A model generated the notes under the pieces. The model saw nothing but the letters and a program-made list of their open reading frames with translations. It was not told the origin of the DNA and made no database searches. Positions 5,600 to 11,901 of a stretch of 11,901 nucleotides of DNA are shown here, in pieces; the stretch's first letter is position 1, and each line of letters starts with the position of its first letter. The DNA comes from JAKAXG01 sp035702985 (lineage in GTDB: Bacteria > Actinomycetota > Acidimicrobiia > Acidimicrobiales > Palsa-688): assembly GCA_035702985.1 (NCBI GenBank), contig DASSZD010000155.1, positions 1 through 11,901 on the forward strand, read 5' to 3'. Made by a program: the position numbers and the translations under genes.

Positions 5600-6681
5600 G
5601 CACACCCCCCGACAACGAACTCTCCAATCTGATCGCCTCCACCCTGGCCGACGGTCGCCGCCGCCTGGAGGAGGCGGCCGACCGGGACGCCTTCGTCGAC
5701 GCCGAGCGGGAGGTTCTGGGAAAAAGGTCCCCGCTGGCCGGGCTCAACACCCGGCTCAGGGATCTGGGGCCCGACGAGCGGCGGTCGGTCGGAGCGGCCA
5801 TCAACGACGCCCGCCGGTCCCTGGAGGACACCGCCGCCAAGCTGCGGGCCGAGTGGGACGAGCGGGCCCGGGCCGACCGGATGGCCTCGGAGCGGCTGGA
5901 CCTGACCGAGACGGCGGTGGGGCCGGCCCTGCCCCCCCTGGCCCGCTCCGGGCGGGGGGTCGGCCACCTGCACCTGGTGACCCAGACCCGCGACGAGCTC
6001 GAGGACACCTTCGTGGCCATGGGCTTCGAGGTGGCCGAGGGCCCCGAGGCGGAGACCGACTTCTACAACTTCGAGGCGCTCAACATGCCGCCCGCCCACC
6101 CGGCCCGGGGCATGTGGGACACCCTGTACCTGCGCCTGGGGGAACCCGAGACGGTCCTGCTGCGCACCCACACCTCGCCGGTGCAGATCCGCCTCATGGA
6201 GACCGGCCGGCTGCCCATCTACGCGGTGATGCCGGGCCGCTGCTACCGGCGCGACACCCCCGACGCCCGCCACCTGCCGGTGTTCCACCAGATCGAGGGC
6301 CTGGTGGTGGACCGGGGCATCACCTTCGGTGACATGGCCGGGATCATCGAGTCCTTCACCACGTCGTTCTTCGGCCCGGCCATCCACTCCCGGCTGCGGC
6401 CGTCCTACTTCCCCTTCACCGAGCCGTCGGCCGAGTTCGAGGTGACCTGCCCGATCTGCGCCGGCGAGGGGTGCCGGACCTGCAGCGGCTCCGGCTGGAT
6501 CGAGCTGGGCGGCTGCGGCATGGTCGACCCGAACGTGTTCGCCGCGGTGGGGGTGGACCCCGAGGTGTACAGCGGGTTCGCCTTCGGGTTCGGCATCGAC
6601 CGGCTGGCCCAGGTCCGGGCCGAGTTGTCCGACATGCGGGCCCTGCTCGACAACGACATCCGTTTTCTCACCCAGTTCTAG
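5596..6681 (+). CDS. pheS: phenylalanyl-tRNA synthetase alpha subunit
   Basis: Catalytic subunit of the alpha2-beta2 enzyme that charges tRNA-Phe. The 361-residue product has an N-terminal coiled-coil arm (about 1-90, with EVLGKRSPLAGLNTRLRDL) that contacts tRNA, then the class II core: HLVTQTRDELEDTFVAMGF, DFYNFEALNMPPAHPARGMW, HTSPVQIRLM, motif 2 GRCYRRDTPDARHLPVFHQI from about residue 214, and motif 3 AFGFGIDRLAQVR near the C-terminus. A Cys cluster (C285, C288, C293, C296) followed by GWIELGGCGMV matches the Cys-rich version of the family. The GTG start at 5596 overlaps the kinase stop, so translation is probably coupled to it. pheT follows after 9 nt. Confidence 0.97.
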   Translation: MSTPPDNELSNLIASTLADGRRRLEEAADRDAFVDAEREVLGKRSPLAGLNTRLRDLGPDERRSVGAAINDARRSLEDTAAKLRAEWDERARADRMASERLDLTETAVGPALPPLARSGRGVGHLHLVTQTRDELEDTFVAMGFEVAEGPEAETDFYNFEALNMPPAHPARGMWDTLYLRLGEPETVLLRTHTSPVQIRLMETGRLPIYAVMPGRCYRRDTPDARHLPVFHQIEGLVVDRGITFGDMAGIIESFTTSFFGPAIHSRLRPSYFPFTEPSAEFEVTCPICAGEGCRTCSGSGWIELGGCGMVDPNVFAAVGVDPEVYSGFAFGFGIDRLAQVRAELSDMRALLDNDIRFLTQF

Positions 6682-6690
6682 GAGCCCGAG

Positions 6691-9099
6691 ATGCGCGCCC
6701 CCCTTTCCTGGCTTCGCGACTACGCCCCGCTCGACGCTCCCGTCGACCGGCTGGCCGCCATCCTCTCCGAGCTCGGCCTGGTGGTCGAGGGCGTCGAGGT
6801 GGTGGGGGCCGGCCTGGGCGACGTGGTCGTGGCCGAAGTGCTCGACATCCGGGCCCACCCCGACGCCGAGCGGATCCGCCTGGTCGACGTCGACCCCGGC
6901 GACGGCGGCCCGCTGCAGATCGTGTGCGGCGCCTGGAACTTCGCCGTCGGGGACCTGGTGCCGCTGGCCCCGGTGGGCGCCGTGCTGCCGGGCGACTTCA
7001 AGATCTCCCGGCGCAAGATGCGCGGCGAGGTGTCCAACGGCATGCTGTGCGCGGCCCGGGAGCTGGACCTGCCGGAGGACCCCGGCGCCCCCGACGGCCT
7101 GCTCATCCTGCCCCCCGGCCTGGCCCCGCCCGGCACCCCGCTGGTGGACGCCCTCGGCATCGAGGCGGACGTGGTGTTCGACCTGGACATCAGCCCCAAC
7201 CGGCCCGACGCCCTGTGCATGGCGGGCATCGCCCGGGACCTGGCCGCCGCCCTGGGCGAGACCTGGGCGTGGCCGGCCGGGCCCGAGCCGCCGGCCGCCG
7301 ACGCCACGCTCGGCACCGCCCCCGTCGCCGTCGAGGCCGGCGACCTCTGCCCCCGCTTCACCGCCACCGTGCTCGAGGGCGTCCCGCAGGGACCCTCCCC
7401 GCAGTGGATGGCCCGCCGGCTGACCCTGGCCGGCATGAGGCCCATCTCGGCCGTGGTCGACGTGTCCAACTACGTGATGCTGGACGTGGGCCAGCCCAAC
7501 CACGCCTATGACCTGGACCTGCTGGGCGGCCAGGGCATCCTGGTCCGGCGGGGCCGTCCCGGGGAACGGCTCGAGACCCTGGACGGCGTGGAGCGGGATC
7601 TCGGCCCCGACGACTGCGTGATATGCGACGCCGGCGGCCGGGCGGTGGGGGTGGGCGGCATCATGGGCGGCGCCCACGCCGAGATCGGGGCGGCCACCCG
7701 CCGGGTCCTGCTCGAGGCCGCCTGGTTCGACCCGGGGGCCATCGCCCGCACCGGCAAGCGGCTCGGCCTGCAGTCCGAGGCCCGGGTCCGCTTCGAGCGG
7801 GGGGTGGACCCCGAGGTGGCCGGGCGGGCCGCCGACCGGTTCGTGGCCCTGCTGCGGGCCGTCCCCGGCGGCGAGAACCTGCGGCGGGGCCCGGCCACCG
7901 ACGTGCGCGACCCGCGCCACCTGCCGGCCGGTCCGGTCCTGACGCTGCGCACGGCCCGGGCCAACTCCCTGCTCGGCACCGACCTGAGCGACGCCGACAT
8001 CCCCGGCCTGCTCGAACCCATCGGGTTCCGCACCGCCCCGGCCGGCGCCGGCCGCTTCGAGGTGACGGTACCGACCTGGAGGCTGGAATGCAGCCGGGAG
8101 GTCGACCTGGTGGAGGAGGTGGCCCGCATGTGGGGCTACAGCCGGATCGAGCGCAGCGTGCCGGCCGGCTCCCACCGCCACGCCGCCGGGCTGAACCCGG
8201 TCCAGAAGCAGCGGCGCCGCATCCGGTCGGTGCTGGCCGGGGCCGGTTTCAACGAGGCGTGGACCACCACCTTCCTGGCCCCCGGGGACCTGGACCGGGC
8301 CGGTCTGGACCCCGCCGCGGTGGAGGTGGAGAACCCGCTGGACCGGTCCGAGTCCCTCCTGCGGACATCGCTGATGCCGGGGTTGCTGAAGGCCCTCAGG
8401 TTCAACCTGGACCGCCAGATCGACGACCTGGCCCTGTTCGAGATCGGCCGGGTGTTCGCCCTGCCGAGCGGGGCGGCCCCCACCCCGGACGAGGCCGAGC
8501 ACCTGGGCCTGGTCGTCCTGCCCGCCCGGGGCGCCCCCGACACCGCTGCGGCGGACGCCGCCGTCCGGGCCTGGGTGTGGCTGAGCGAGGCCCTCCGCCT
8601 GGCCGAGCCGGCCCTGGTCGCCGGGGAGCTGCCCGGCCTGCATCCGGGCCGGGCCGGCCGGCTCATGGGCGCCGGCCGGGAGCTGGGCGCGGTGGGCGAG
8701 GTGGACCCGGCCGTGGTCGACGCCTACGGCCTCAACGGGCGGGTCGGTTACCTCCAGCTGTCCCTGGACCAGGTGGCGGCGGCCGGGCGCCGGCCCCGAC
8801 TGGCCCGCGACGTCAGCCGGTTCCCCGCTTCGGACGTGGATCTGGCCCTGGTCGCGGGCGACGGCACCACCGCCGCCGACGTGGCCGCCATCCTGCGCCG
8901 GGCCGGCGGCGAGCTGGTCGAGGACGTCACCCTGTTCGACACCTACCGGGGGGAGCGCCTCGGCCCCGGCCGGCGCAGCCTGGCCTTCCGGGTCCGGTTC
9001 CGGGCCCTGGACCGCACCCTGGGTGAGGCCGAACTGGCCGACCTGCGCACCAGGCTGATCGACGCCGCGGCCGCCGCCGGGGCCGACCTGCGCCAGTAG
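6691..9099 (+). CDS. pheT: phenylalanyl-tRNA synthetase beta subunit
   Basis: Structural, tRNA-binding and editing subunit paired with PheS. The 802-residue length is normal. Domains in order: N-terminal MRAPLSWLRDYAPLDAPVD; EMAP-like tRNA-binding OB fold at about 39-150 (VVAEVLDIRAHPDAERIRL, IVCGAWNFAVGDLVPLAPVG); B3/B4 editing domain from about 240 (VVDVSNYVMLDVGQPNHAYD, GIMGG, SEARVRFERGVDPE); B5 from about 417 (REVDLVEEVARMWGY); the inactive class II-like core; and the C-terminal ferredoxin-fold anticodon-binding domain at about 709-802 (FPASDVDLALV, FDTYRGERLGPGRRSLAF). AGGAG (6680-6684), which overlaps the pheS stop, precedes ATG 6691 by 6 nt. This is the last gene of the translation block. 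Confidence 0.97.
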   Translation: MRAPLSWLRDYAPLDAPVDRLAAILSELGLVVEGVEVVGAGLGDVVVAEVLDIRAHPDAERIRLVDVDPGDGGPLQIVCGAWNFAVGDLVPLAPVGAVLPGDFKISRRKMRGEVSNGMLCAARELDLPEDPGAPDGLLILPPGLAPPGTPLVDALGIEADVVFDLDISPNRPDALCMAGIARDLAAALGETWAWPAGPEPPAADATLGTAPVAVEAGDLCPRFTATVLEGVPQGPSPQWMARRLTLAGMRPISAVVDVSNYVMLDVGQPNHAYDLDLLGGQGILVRRGRPGERLETLDGVERDLGPDDCVICDAGGRAVGVGGIMGGAHAEIGAATRRVLLEAAWFDPGAIARTGKRLGLQSEARVRFERGVDPEVAGRAADRFVALLRAVPGGENLRRGPATDVRDPRHLPAGPVLTLRTARANSLLGTDLSDADIPGLLEPIGFRTAPAGAGRFEVTVPTWRLECSREVDLVEEVARMWGYSRIERSVPAGSHRHAAGLNPVQKQRRRIRSVLAGAGFNEAWTTTFLAPGDLDRAGLDPAAVEVENPLDRSESLLRTSLMPGLLKALRFNLDRQIDDLALFEIGRVFALPSGAAPTPDEAEHLGLVVLPARGAPDTAAADAAVRAWVWLSEALRLAEPALVAGELPGLHPGRAGRLMGAGRELGAVGEVDPAVVDAYGLNGRVGYLQLSLDQVAAAGRRPRLARDVSRFPASDVDLALVAGDGTTAADVAAILRRAGGELVEDVTLFDTYRGERLGPGRRSLAFRVRFRALDRTLGEAELADLRTRLIDAAAAAGADLRQ

Positions 9100-9134
9100 C
9101 GCCCCCGGGGACGCGCCAGCACCTTCCCGTGCGA

Positions 9135-9155
9135 CGGGGCGGCCACCCCGCCCCG
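9135..9155 (+). terminator. GC-rich hairpin downstream of pheT
   Basis: A perfect 8-bp inverted repeat, CGGGGCGG (9135-9142) against CCGCCCCG (9148-9155), with a 5-nt CCACC loop, 36 nt after the pheT stop. There is no following T-tract, as is common for terminators in high-GC actinobacteria, so it may end the pheST transcript or simply protect its 3' end. Confidence 0.4.
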
Positions 9156-9222
9156 GGCCCGCCGAACCGGGCCGAGCCAGCAGCGCCCCGCGGACGGCGG
9201 CGACCCCGGCCCGGCCGACCCG

Positions 9223-9289
9223 GCGGCTCGAGGGGTGTGGTTTCCTCCCTCAGCGGACAACAACCCACCCCTCGACCAGAGCCGGCACC
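9223..9289. repeat. intergenic repeat element, copy 1
   Basis: The first of two near-identical elements between the convergent pheT and the small minus-strand gene. The 42 nt at 9223-9264 are identical to 9348-9389. The element is an inverted repeat: TCGAGGGGTG (9228-9237) pairs perfectly with CACCCCTCGA (9266-9275) around a 28-nt centre, and GGTT (9239-9242) can pair with AACC (9262-9265). It ends with the right arm 9270-9289, which recurs twice more. It encodes no protein I can support. It looks like a REP- or MITE-like dispersed element or a bidirectional terminator. Confidence 0.75.
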
Positions 9290-9330
9290 CTCGACCAGGG
9301 CCGGCGCCCCCCGACCCGGCGGCTCGAGGG
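9289..9330. repeat. partial repeat arms between the two copies
   Basis: Between the two complete copies lie an extra right arm (9289-9308, differing from the arm at 9270-9289 at two positions and abutting it at a 19-nt period) and an extra left arm (9315-9330, sharing CCCGGCGGCTCGAGGG with 9219-9234). CCCTCGA (9288-9294) and TCGAGGG (9324-9330) form an inverted repeat, so this may be the remnant of a third element that lost its centre. Confidence 0.6.
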
Positions 9331-9347
9331 CGGGCCGGGCGACCGCA

Positions 9348-9415
9348 GCGGCTCGAGGGGTGTGGTTTCCTCCCTCAGCGGACAACAACGGCACCCCTCG
9401 ACCGGGGCCGGCGCC
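9348..9415. repeat. intergenic repeat element, copy 2
   Basis: The second complete copy. Its first 42 nt (9348-9389) are identical to copy 1, with 2 nt instead of 1 before the right half. The arms TCGAGGGGTG (9353-9362) and CACCCCTCGA (9392-9401) pair perfectly. The right arm (9396-9415) differs from the other two at two or three positions and ends directly at the stop codon of the small minus-strand gene (9416-9418). Confidence 0.75.
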
Positions 9416-9598
9416 CTACAGCCGGCGGATGCGGGCGATCTTCTCGGTCCGGTAGCTGGCCACCTTGGTGCTCCAGCTGTCCAGGGGCCGGGGCCGATCG
9501 TTGCCGAAGAAGGTGGTGAGCGGGCCCTCCAGGGTGTAGGAGTCGGCCCCGTCCACCCGCTCGATGCTGTCGTCGATGAGGGTGACTTCGAAGGACAT
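9416..9598 (-). CDS. small uncharacterised protein, 60 residues
   Basis: I do not recognise a named family. The product reads MSFEVTLIDDSIERVDGADS at the start and ends WSTKVASYRTEKIARIRRL, with the block SYTLEGPLTTFF in the middle. It looks like a compact soluble alpha/beta protein, with no signal peptide, membrane segment or Cys pairs. I favour it as real because the composition is far less Gly/Arg/Pro-rich than in the false frames nearby, with balanced acidic, aromatic and beta-branched residues. ATG 9598 is taken as the start because the upstream extension (to TTG 9682) is His/Pro-rich and reaches into the argC promoter; no clear Shine-Dalgarno sequence is present for either. It diverges from argC and converges on pheT across the repeat elements. 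A link to arginine metabolism cannot be claimed. Confidence 0.65.
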   Translation of the reverse strand: MSFEVTLIDDSIERVDGADSYTLEGPLTTFFGNDRPRPLDSWSTKVASYRTEKIARIRRL

Positions 9599-9672
9599 GT
9601 GCTGATGGTGAACCAACCCGGTTGTGGGAAACCAGAGGTCGGGCCCTGTGACTTTTCTGTGGGCCGCATGGT

Positions 9673-9698
9673 TATGCACCAAGGTGTATAGTCCGGGG
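9673..9698 (+). promoter_or_regulatory. argC promoter with overlapping operator palindrome
   Basis: TATAGT (9687-9692) is a near-consensus -10 box only 6 nt before the argC ATG (9699), so the mRNA probably starts at or next to the A of the ATG (leaderless). An 18-bp imperfect palindrome, TATGCACC-AA-GGTGTATA (9673-9690, 7 of 8 positions symmetrical), overlaps the -10. Arginine operons are generally repressed by ArgR at about 18-bp palindromic ARG boxes that overlap the promoter; this is the obvious candidate, though the match to known ARG boxes is only partial. No good -35 is visible. Confidence 0.55.
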
Positions 9699-10709
9699 AT
9701 GGTTCTGAAGACCGGAGTGTTCGGCGCATCCGGCTACGCCGGAGCGGAGCTGATGCGCCTGGCCGCCGGCCACCCCGACCTGGACGTGGTGCTGGCCACC
9801 GCCGACAGCCAGGCCGGCGGCCGGCTGGCCGACCTGTACCCCAGCCTGGCCCCCGCCTACCCGGACCTGGTGCTGGCCAGCGCCGACCCGGCGGCGGCCG
9901 ACGGGCTGGACCTGGTGTTCCTGGCCCTGCCCCACGGGGCCTCCCAGCACCTGGTGCCGGAACTGCGCAAGCGGGTCGCCACGGTGGTCGACCTGGCCGC
10001 CGACTTCCGCCTGCGGGACCCGCAGCTGTACCCCGAGTGGTACGGCGAGGCCCACCGGGCCCCGGAACTGCTCGCCCAGGCGGCGTTCGGCATCCCGGAG
10101 CTGTTCCGGGACGGGCTGGCCGGGGCCACCCTGATCGCCGCCGCCGGCTGCTACGTGACCGCCGCCGCCCTGGCCCTGGCCCCCCTGGTCAGGGCCGGGG
10201 TGATCGAACCGGACGGGGTGGTGGTCGACGCCGCCAGCGGGGTGTCGGGAGCCGGGCGGGTGCCCAAGCCGAACACCCACTTCAACACCGTGGACGAGGA
10301 CTTCACCGCCTACGGGCTGCTCCGCCACCGCCACACCCCCGAGATGGAGCAGGCCACCGGGGCCCGGATCCTGTTCACCCCCCATCTGGCCCCCATGAAC
10401 CGGGGCATCCTGGCGACCTGCTACGCCCGGCCCGCCGGCGGCGCCGACCCGCTGGAGACCCTGGCCGGCTTCTACCGCCGGGAGCCGTTCGTGGTGGTGT
10501 CGGAGCGGTCCCCGTCCACCAAGGCCACCCTGGGGTCCAACAGCGCCCACCTCACCGCCCGCTTCGACCGGCGCACCGGCTGGGTGATGGCCATCTGCGC
10601 CCTCGACAACCTCACCAAGGGGGCGGCCGGCCAGGCCATCCAGTGCGCCAACGCGGCCCTGGGCCTGCCCGAGACCACCGGCCTGCCCACCGTCGGGGTG
10701 TACCCGTGA
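9699..10709 (+). CDS. argC: N-acetyl-gamma-glutamyl-phosphate reductase
   Basis: Reduces N-acetylglutamyl 5-phosphate to the semialdehyde with NADPH, the third step of arginine synthesis. The 336-residue product has the Rossmann motif GVFGASGYAGAELMRL at the N-terminus, FLALPHGASQ, VVDLAADFRLRD, the catalytic Cys151 within AAAGCYVTAAALALAP, HRHTPEMEQ, FTPHLAPMNRGILATCYA and the C-terminal ALDNLTKGAAGQAIQ. ATG 9699 is preferred over upstream frame because homologues begin directly before the Rossmann motif and because the -10 box lies just before it. There is no Shine-Dalgarno, consistent with a leaderless message. Its TGA overlaps the argB GTG (GTGA, 10706-10709). Confidence 0.97.
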   Translation: MVLKTGVFGASGYAGAELMRLAAGHPDLDVVLATADSQAGGRLADLYPSLAPAYPDLVLASADPAAADGLDLVFLALPHGASQHLVPELRKRVATVVDLAADFRLRDPQLYPEWYGEAHRAPELLAQAAFGIPELFRDGLAGATLIAAAGCYVTAAALALAPLVRAGVIEPDGVVVDAASGVSGAGRVPKPNTHFNTVDEDFTAYGLLRHRHTPEMEQATGARILFTPHLAPMNRGILATCYARPAGGADPLETLAGFYRREPFVVVSERSPSTKATLGSNSAHLTARFDRRTGWVMAICALDNLTKGAAGQAIQCANAALGLPETTGLPTVGVYP

Positions 10710-11584
10710 CCGCCATCGGCCCCCACGAGAAGGCCGAGATCCTGATCGAGGCCCTGCCCTACATCCGGCGTTTCTGGGGCCAGATCGTGGTGGTCAAGTA
10801 CGGCGGCAACGCCCTGGCCGCCGGGGCCGGCGGCCCGGGCGACGACCCCCTCCCGTCGTTCGCGGAGGACATCGTGTTGATGCGCTCGGTCGGCATGCGC
10901 CCCCTGGTCGTGCACGGGGGTGGACCGCAGATCGGCGATCTCATGAAACGGCTGGGCAAGGTGCCGGAGTTCGTGGGCGGATTGCGCGTCACCGACGCGG
11001 AGACCCTGGACATCGCCCGCATGGTGCTGGTGGGCAAGGTCAACCGGGACATCGTCAGCGCCATCAACGTGCACGGCCCGCTGGCCGTGGGCGTCTCCGG
11101 CGAGGACGCCGGGATCATCAGCGCCGAGGCCAAGGACCCCCAGCTGGGGTTCGTGGGGGAGGTGGCGGCCATCAACCCGGACCTGCTGGTGCGGCTGCTG
11201 GCCGAGGACCTGATCCCGGTCGTGGCCACCATCGGCTCCGACAGCACCGGGCAGGCCTACAACATCAACGCCGACACCGCGGCCGGGGCCCTGGCCTCCG
11301 CGGTGGGAGCGGTGAAGCTGGTCTACCTGACCGACGTGGACGGCATCCGCCGGGACCGCCGGGACCCGGCCAGCCGGGCCTCCAACCTGACCACCGACGA
11401 CCTGGAGGCCATGATCGCCGACGGCACCGTCGACGGCGGGATGATCCCCAAGGTCCGCTCCTGCGTGGGGGCGGTCCGGGCCGGGGTGGCCCAGGCCCAC
11501 GTCCTCGACGGCAGCCAGCCCCACGCCCTGCTTCTGGAGATATTCACCCGCGAAGGAGTCGGAACCATGGTGACGCCGTCATGA
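10706..11584 (+). CDS. argB: N-acetylglutamate kinase
   Basis: Phosphorylates N-acetylglutamate with ATP, usually the controlled step of the cyclic arginine route. The 292-residue product shows VVVKYGGNAL with the phosphate-binding Lys31, LVVHGGGPQI from about 68, GLRVTDAETLDIARMVLVGK, GVSGEDAGI, IPVVATIGSDSTGQAYNINA and LVYLTDVDGI, then GGMIPKVRSCVGAVRAGV near the end. The N-terminal helix EILIEALPYIRRF is the element that marks arginine-sensitive hexameric enzymes, so feedback inhibition is likely. GTG 10706 overlaps the argC stop, and the argB TGA overlaps the argD ATG (ATGA, 11581-11584). argJ, often found between argC and argB in actinobacteria, is absent. Confidence 0.97.
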   Translation: MTAIGPHEKAEILIEALPYIRRFWGQIVVVKYGGNALAAGAGGPGDDPLPSFAEDIVLMRSVGMRPLVVHGGGPQIGDLMKRLGKVPEFVGGLRVTDAETLDIARMVLVGKVNRDIVSAINVHGPLAVGVSGEDAGIISAEAKDPQLGFVGEVAAINPDLLVRLLAEDLIPVVATIGSDSTGQAYNINADTAAGALASAVGAVKLVYLTDVDGIRRDRRDPASRASNLTTDDLEAMIADGTVDGGMIPKVRSCVGAVRAGVAQAHVLDGSQPHALLLEIFTREGVGTMVTPS

Positions 11585-11901
11585 ACCACCTCATGGACAC
11601 CTACCCGCCCCGCCCGGTCACCTTCGTCCGGGGGGAGGGCAGCTGGCTGTGGGACGACGGGGGCAAGCGGTACCTGGACTTCCTGTCCGGGTTGGCCGTG
11701 ACCTCCCTGGGCCACGCCCACCCGGCGGTGGCCGAGGCCATCTGCGCCCAGGCCGGCACGCTCCTGCACGTGTCCAACCTGTACGCCACCCTGCCCCAGC
11801 AGGACGTGGCCGCCACCCTCGACCGGCTGGTCAGCGGGGGCGAGGGCACCGGCCGGGTGTTCTTCTGCAACAGCGGGGCGGAAGCCAACGAGGCGGCCAT
11901 C
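11581..11901 (+). CDS. argD: acetylornithine aminotransferase, N-terminal part (cut by window end)
   Basis: A PLP-dependent class III aminotransferase that converts N-acetylglutamate semialdehyde to N-acetylornithine. Only 107 residues lie in the window: MNHLMDTYPPRPVTFVRGEG at the start, then LWDDGGKRYLDFLSGLAV, LGHAHPAVAEAI, LLHVSNLYATLPQQ and VFFCNSGAEANEAAI, the last being the PLP-phosphate-binding segment of the family. The PLP lysine is beyond the window. ATG 11581 overlaps the argB stop; AAGGAG at 11552-11557 is too distant to serve it well, so translation is probably coupled to argB. The subfamily is assigned largely from the position after argCB. Confidence 0.92.
   Translation, partial: MNHLMDTYPPRPVTFVRGEGSWLWDDGGKRYLDFLSGLAVTSLGHAHPAVAEAICAQAGTLLHVSNLYATLPQQDVAATLDRLVSGGEGTGRVFFCNSGAEANEAAI

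Noticed and set aside
5245..8643. A 1132-codon open frame on the minus strand
   Set aside because: It runs antisense through the kinase, pheS and pheT, which show full family motifs on the plus strand. Its product is Gly/Gln/Val/His-biased, the usual result of GC-rich third positions suppressing stops.
9223..9389. CRISPR array
   Set aside because: Only two full copies 125 nt apart, with long internal inverted repeats and half-elements in between; no regular repeat-spacer pattern and no cas genes.
9129..9455. Protein-coding frames across the repeat region
   Set aside because: Products are Arg/Pro/Gly-rich with duplicated peptides from the repeat; no family resemblance and no ribosome binding site.
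11567..11584. A five-codon mini-ORF with a good Shine-Dalgarno before argD
   Set aside because: The ATG at 11567 is in the argB frame and is simply the end of ArgB (MVTPS), sharing its stop codon.

Overview
The window is very GC-rich, gene-dense bacterial DNA carrying only core metabolic and translation genes. The gene content, the DUF1844-infC-rpmI-rplT-trmH-(PAS kinase)-pheS-pheT order, the frequent GTG starts with 4-nt stop/start overlaps, and two apparently leaderless promoters all point to a high-GC actinobacterium. I would guess an Acidimicrobiia-like lineage, but the lineage below phylum is a guess. There is no phage, IS element, CRISPR array, rRNA or tRNA.

Layout. (1) 1-1593, plus strand: ribH (riboflavin), hisG (histidine) and a small degenerate cold-shock-domain protein, tightly packed. 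(2) 1606-2094, minus strand: a DUF1844-type protein that converges on the previous block and diverges from infC. (3) 2095-3700: a structured leader, then infC (with an apparent AUA start codon), rpmI and rplT, the classic IF3-L35-L20 operon. (4) 3753-9099: a SpoU/TrmH-type RNA methyltransferase, a soluble PAS histidine kinase without a response regulator, then pheS and pheT. Junctions are overlapping or nearly so, so the kinase is embedded in a translation operon. (5) 9100-9415: a convergent intergenic region with a GC hairpin and two copies of an inverted-repeat element. (6) 9416-9598, minus strand: a small unrecognised protein of 60 residues. (7) 9699-11901: argC-argB-argD (argD cut by the window end), an arginine operon without argJ, preceded by a palindrome that overlaps a -10 box.

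How the genes fit together. infC/rpmI/rplT supply initiation factor 3 and two 50S proteins, trmH probably modifies rRNA or tRNA, and pheST charges tRNA-Phe, so the centre of the window is one translation block. ribH, hisG and argCBD are housekeeping biosynthesis genes on its flanks. I see no clearly new multi-gene system. The points most worth checking are the infC leader and AUA start with an overlapping 7-codon ORF, the repeat element downstream of pheT, the argC operator/leaderless promoter, and the orphan kinase locked between a methyltransferase and pheS.
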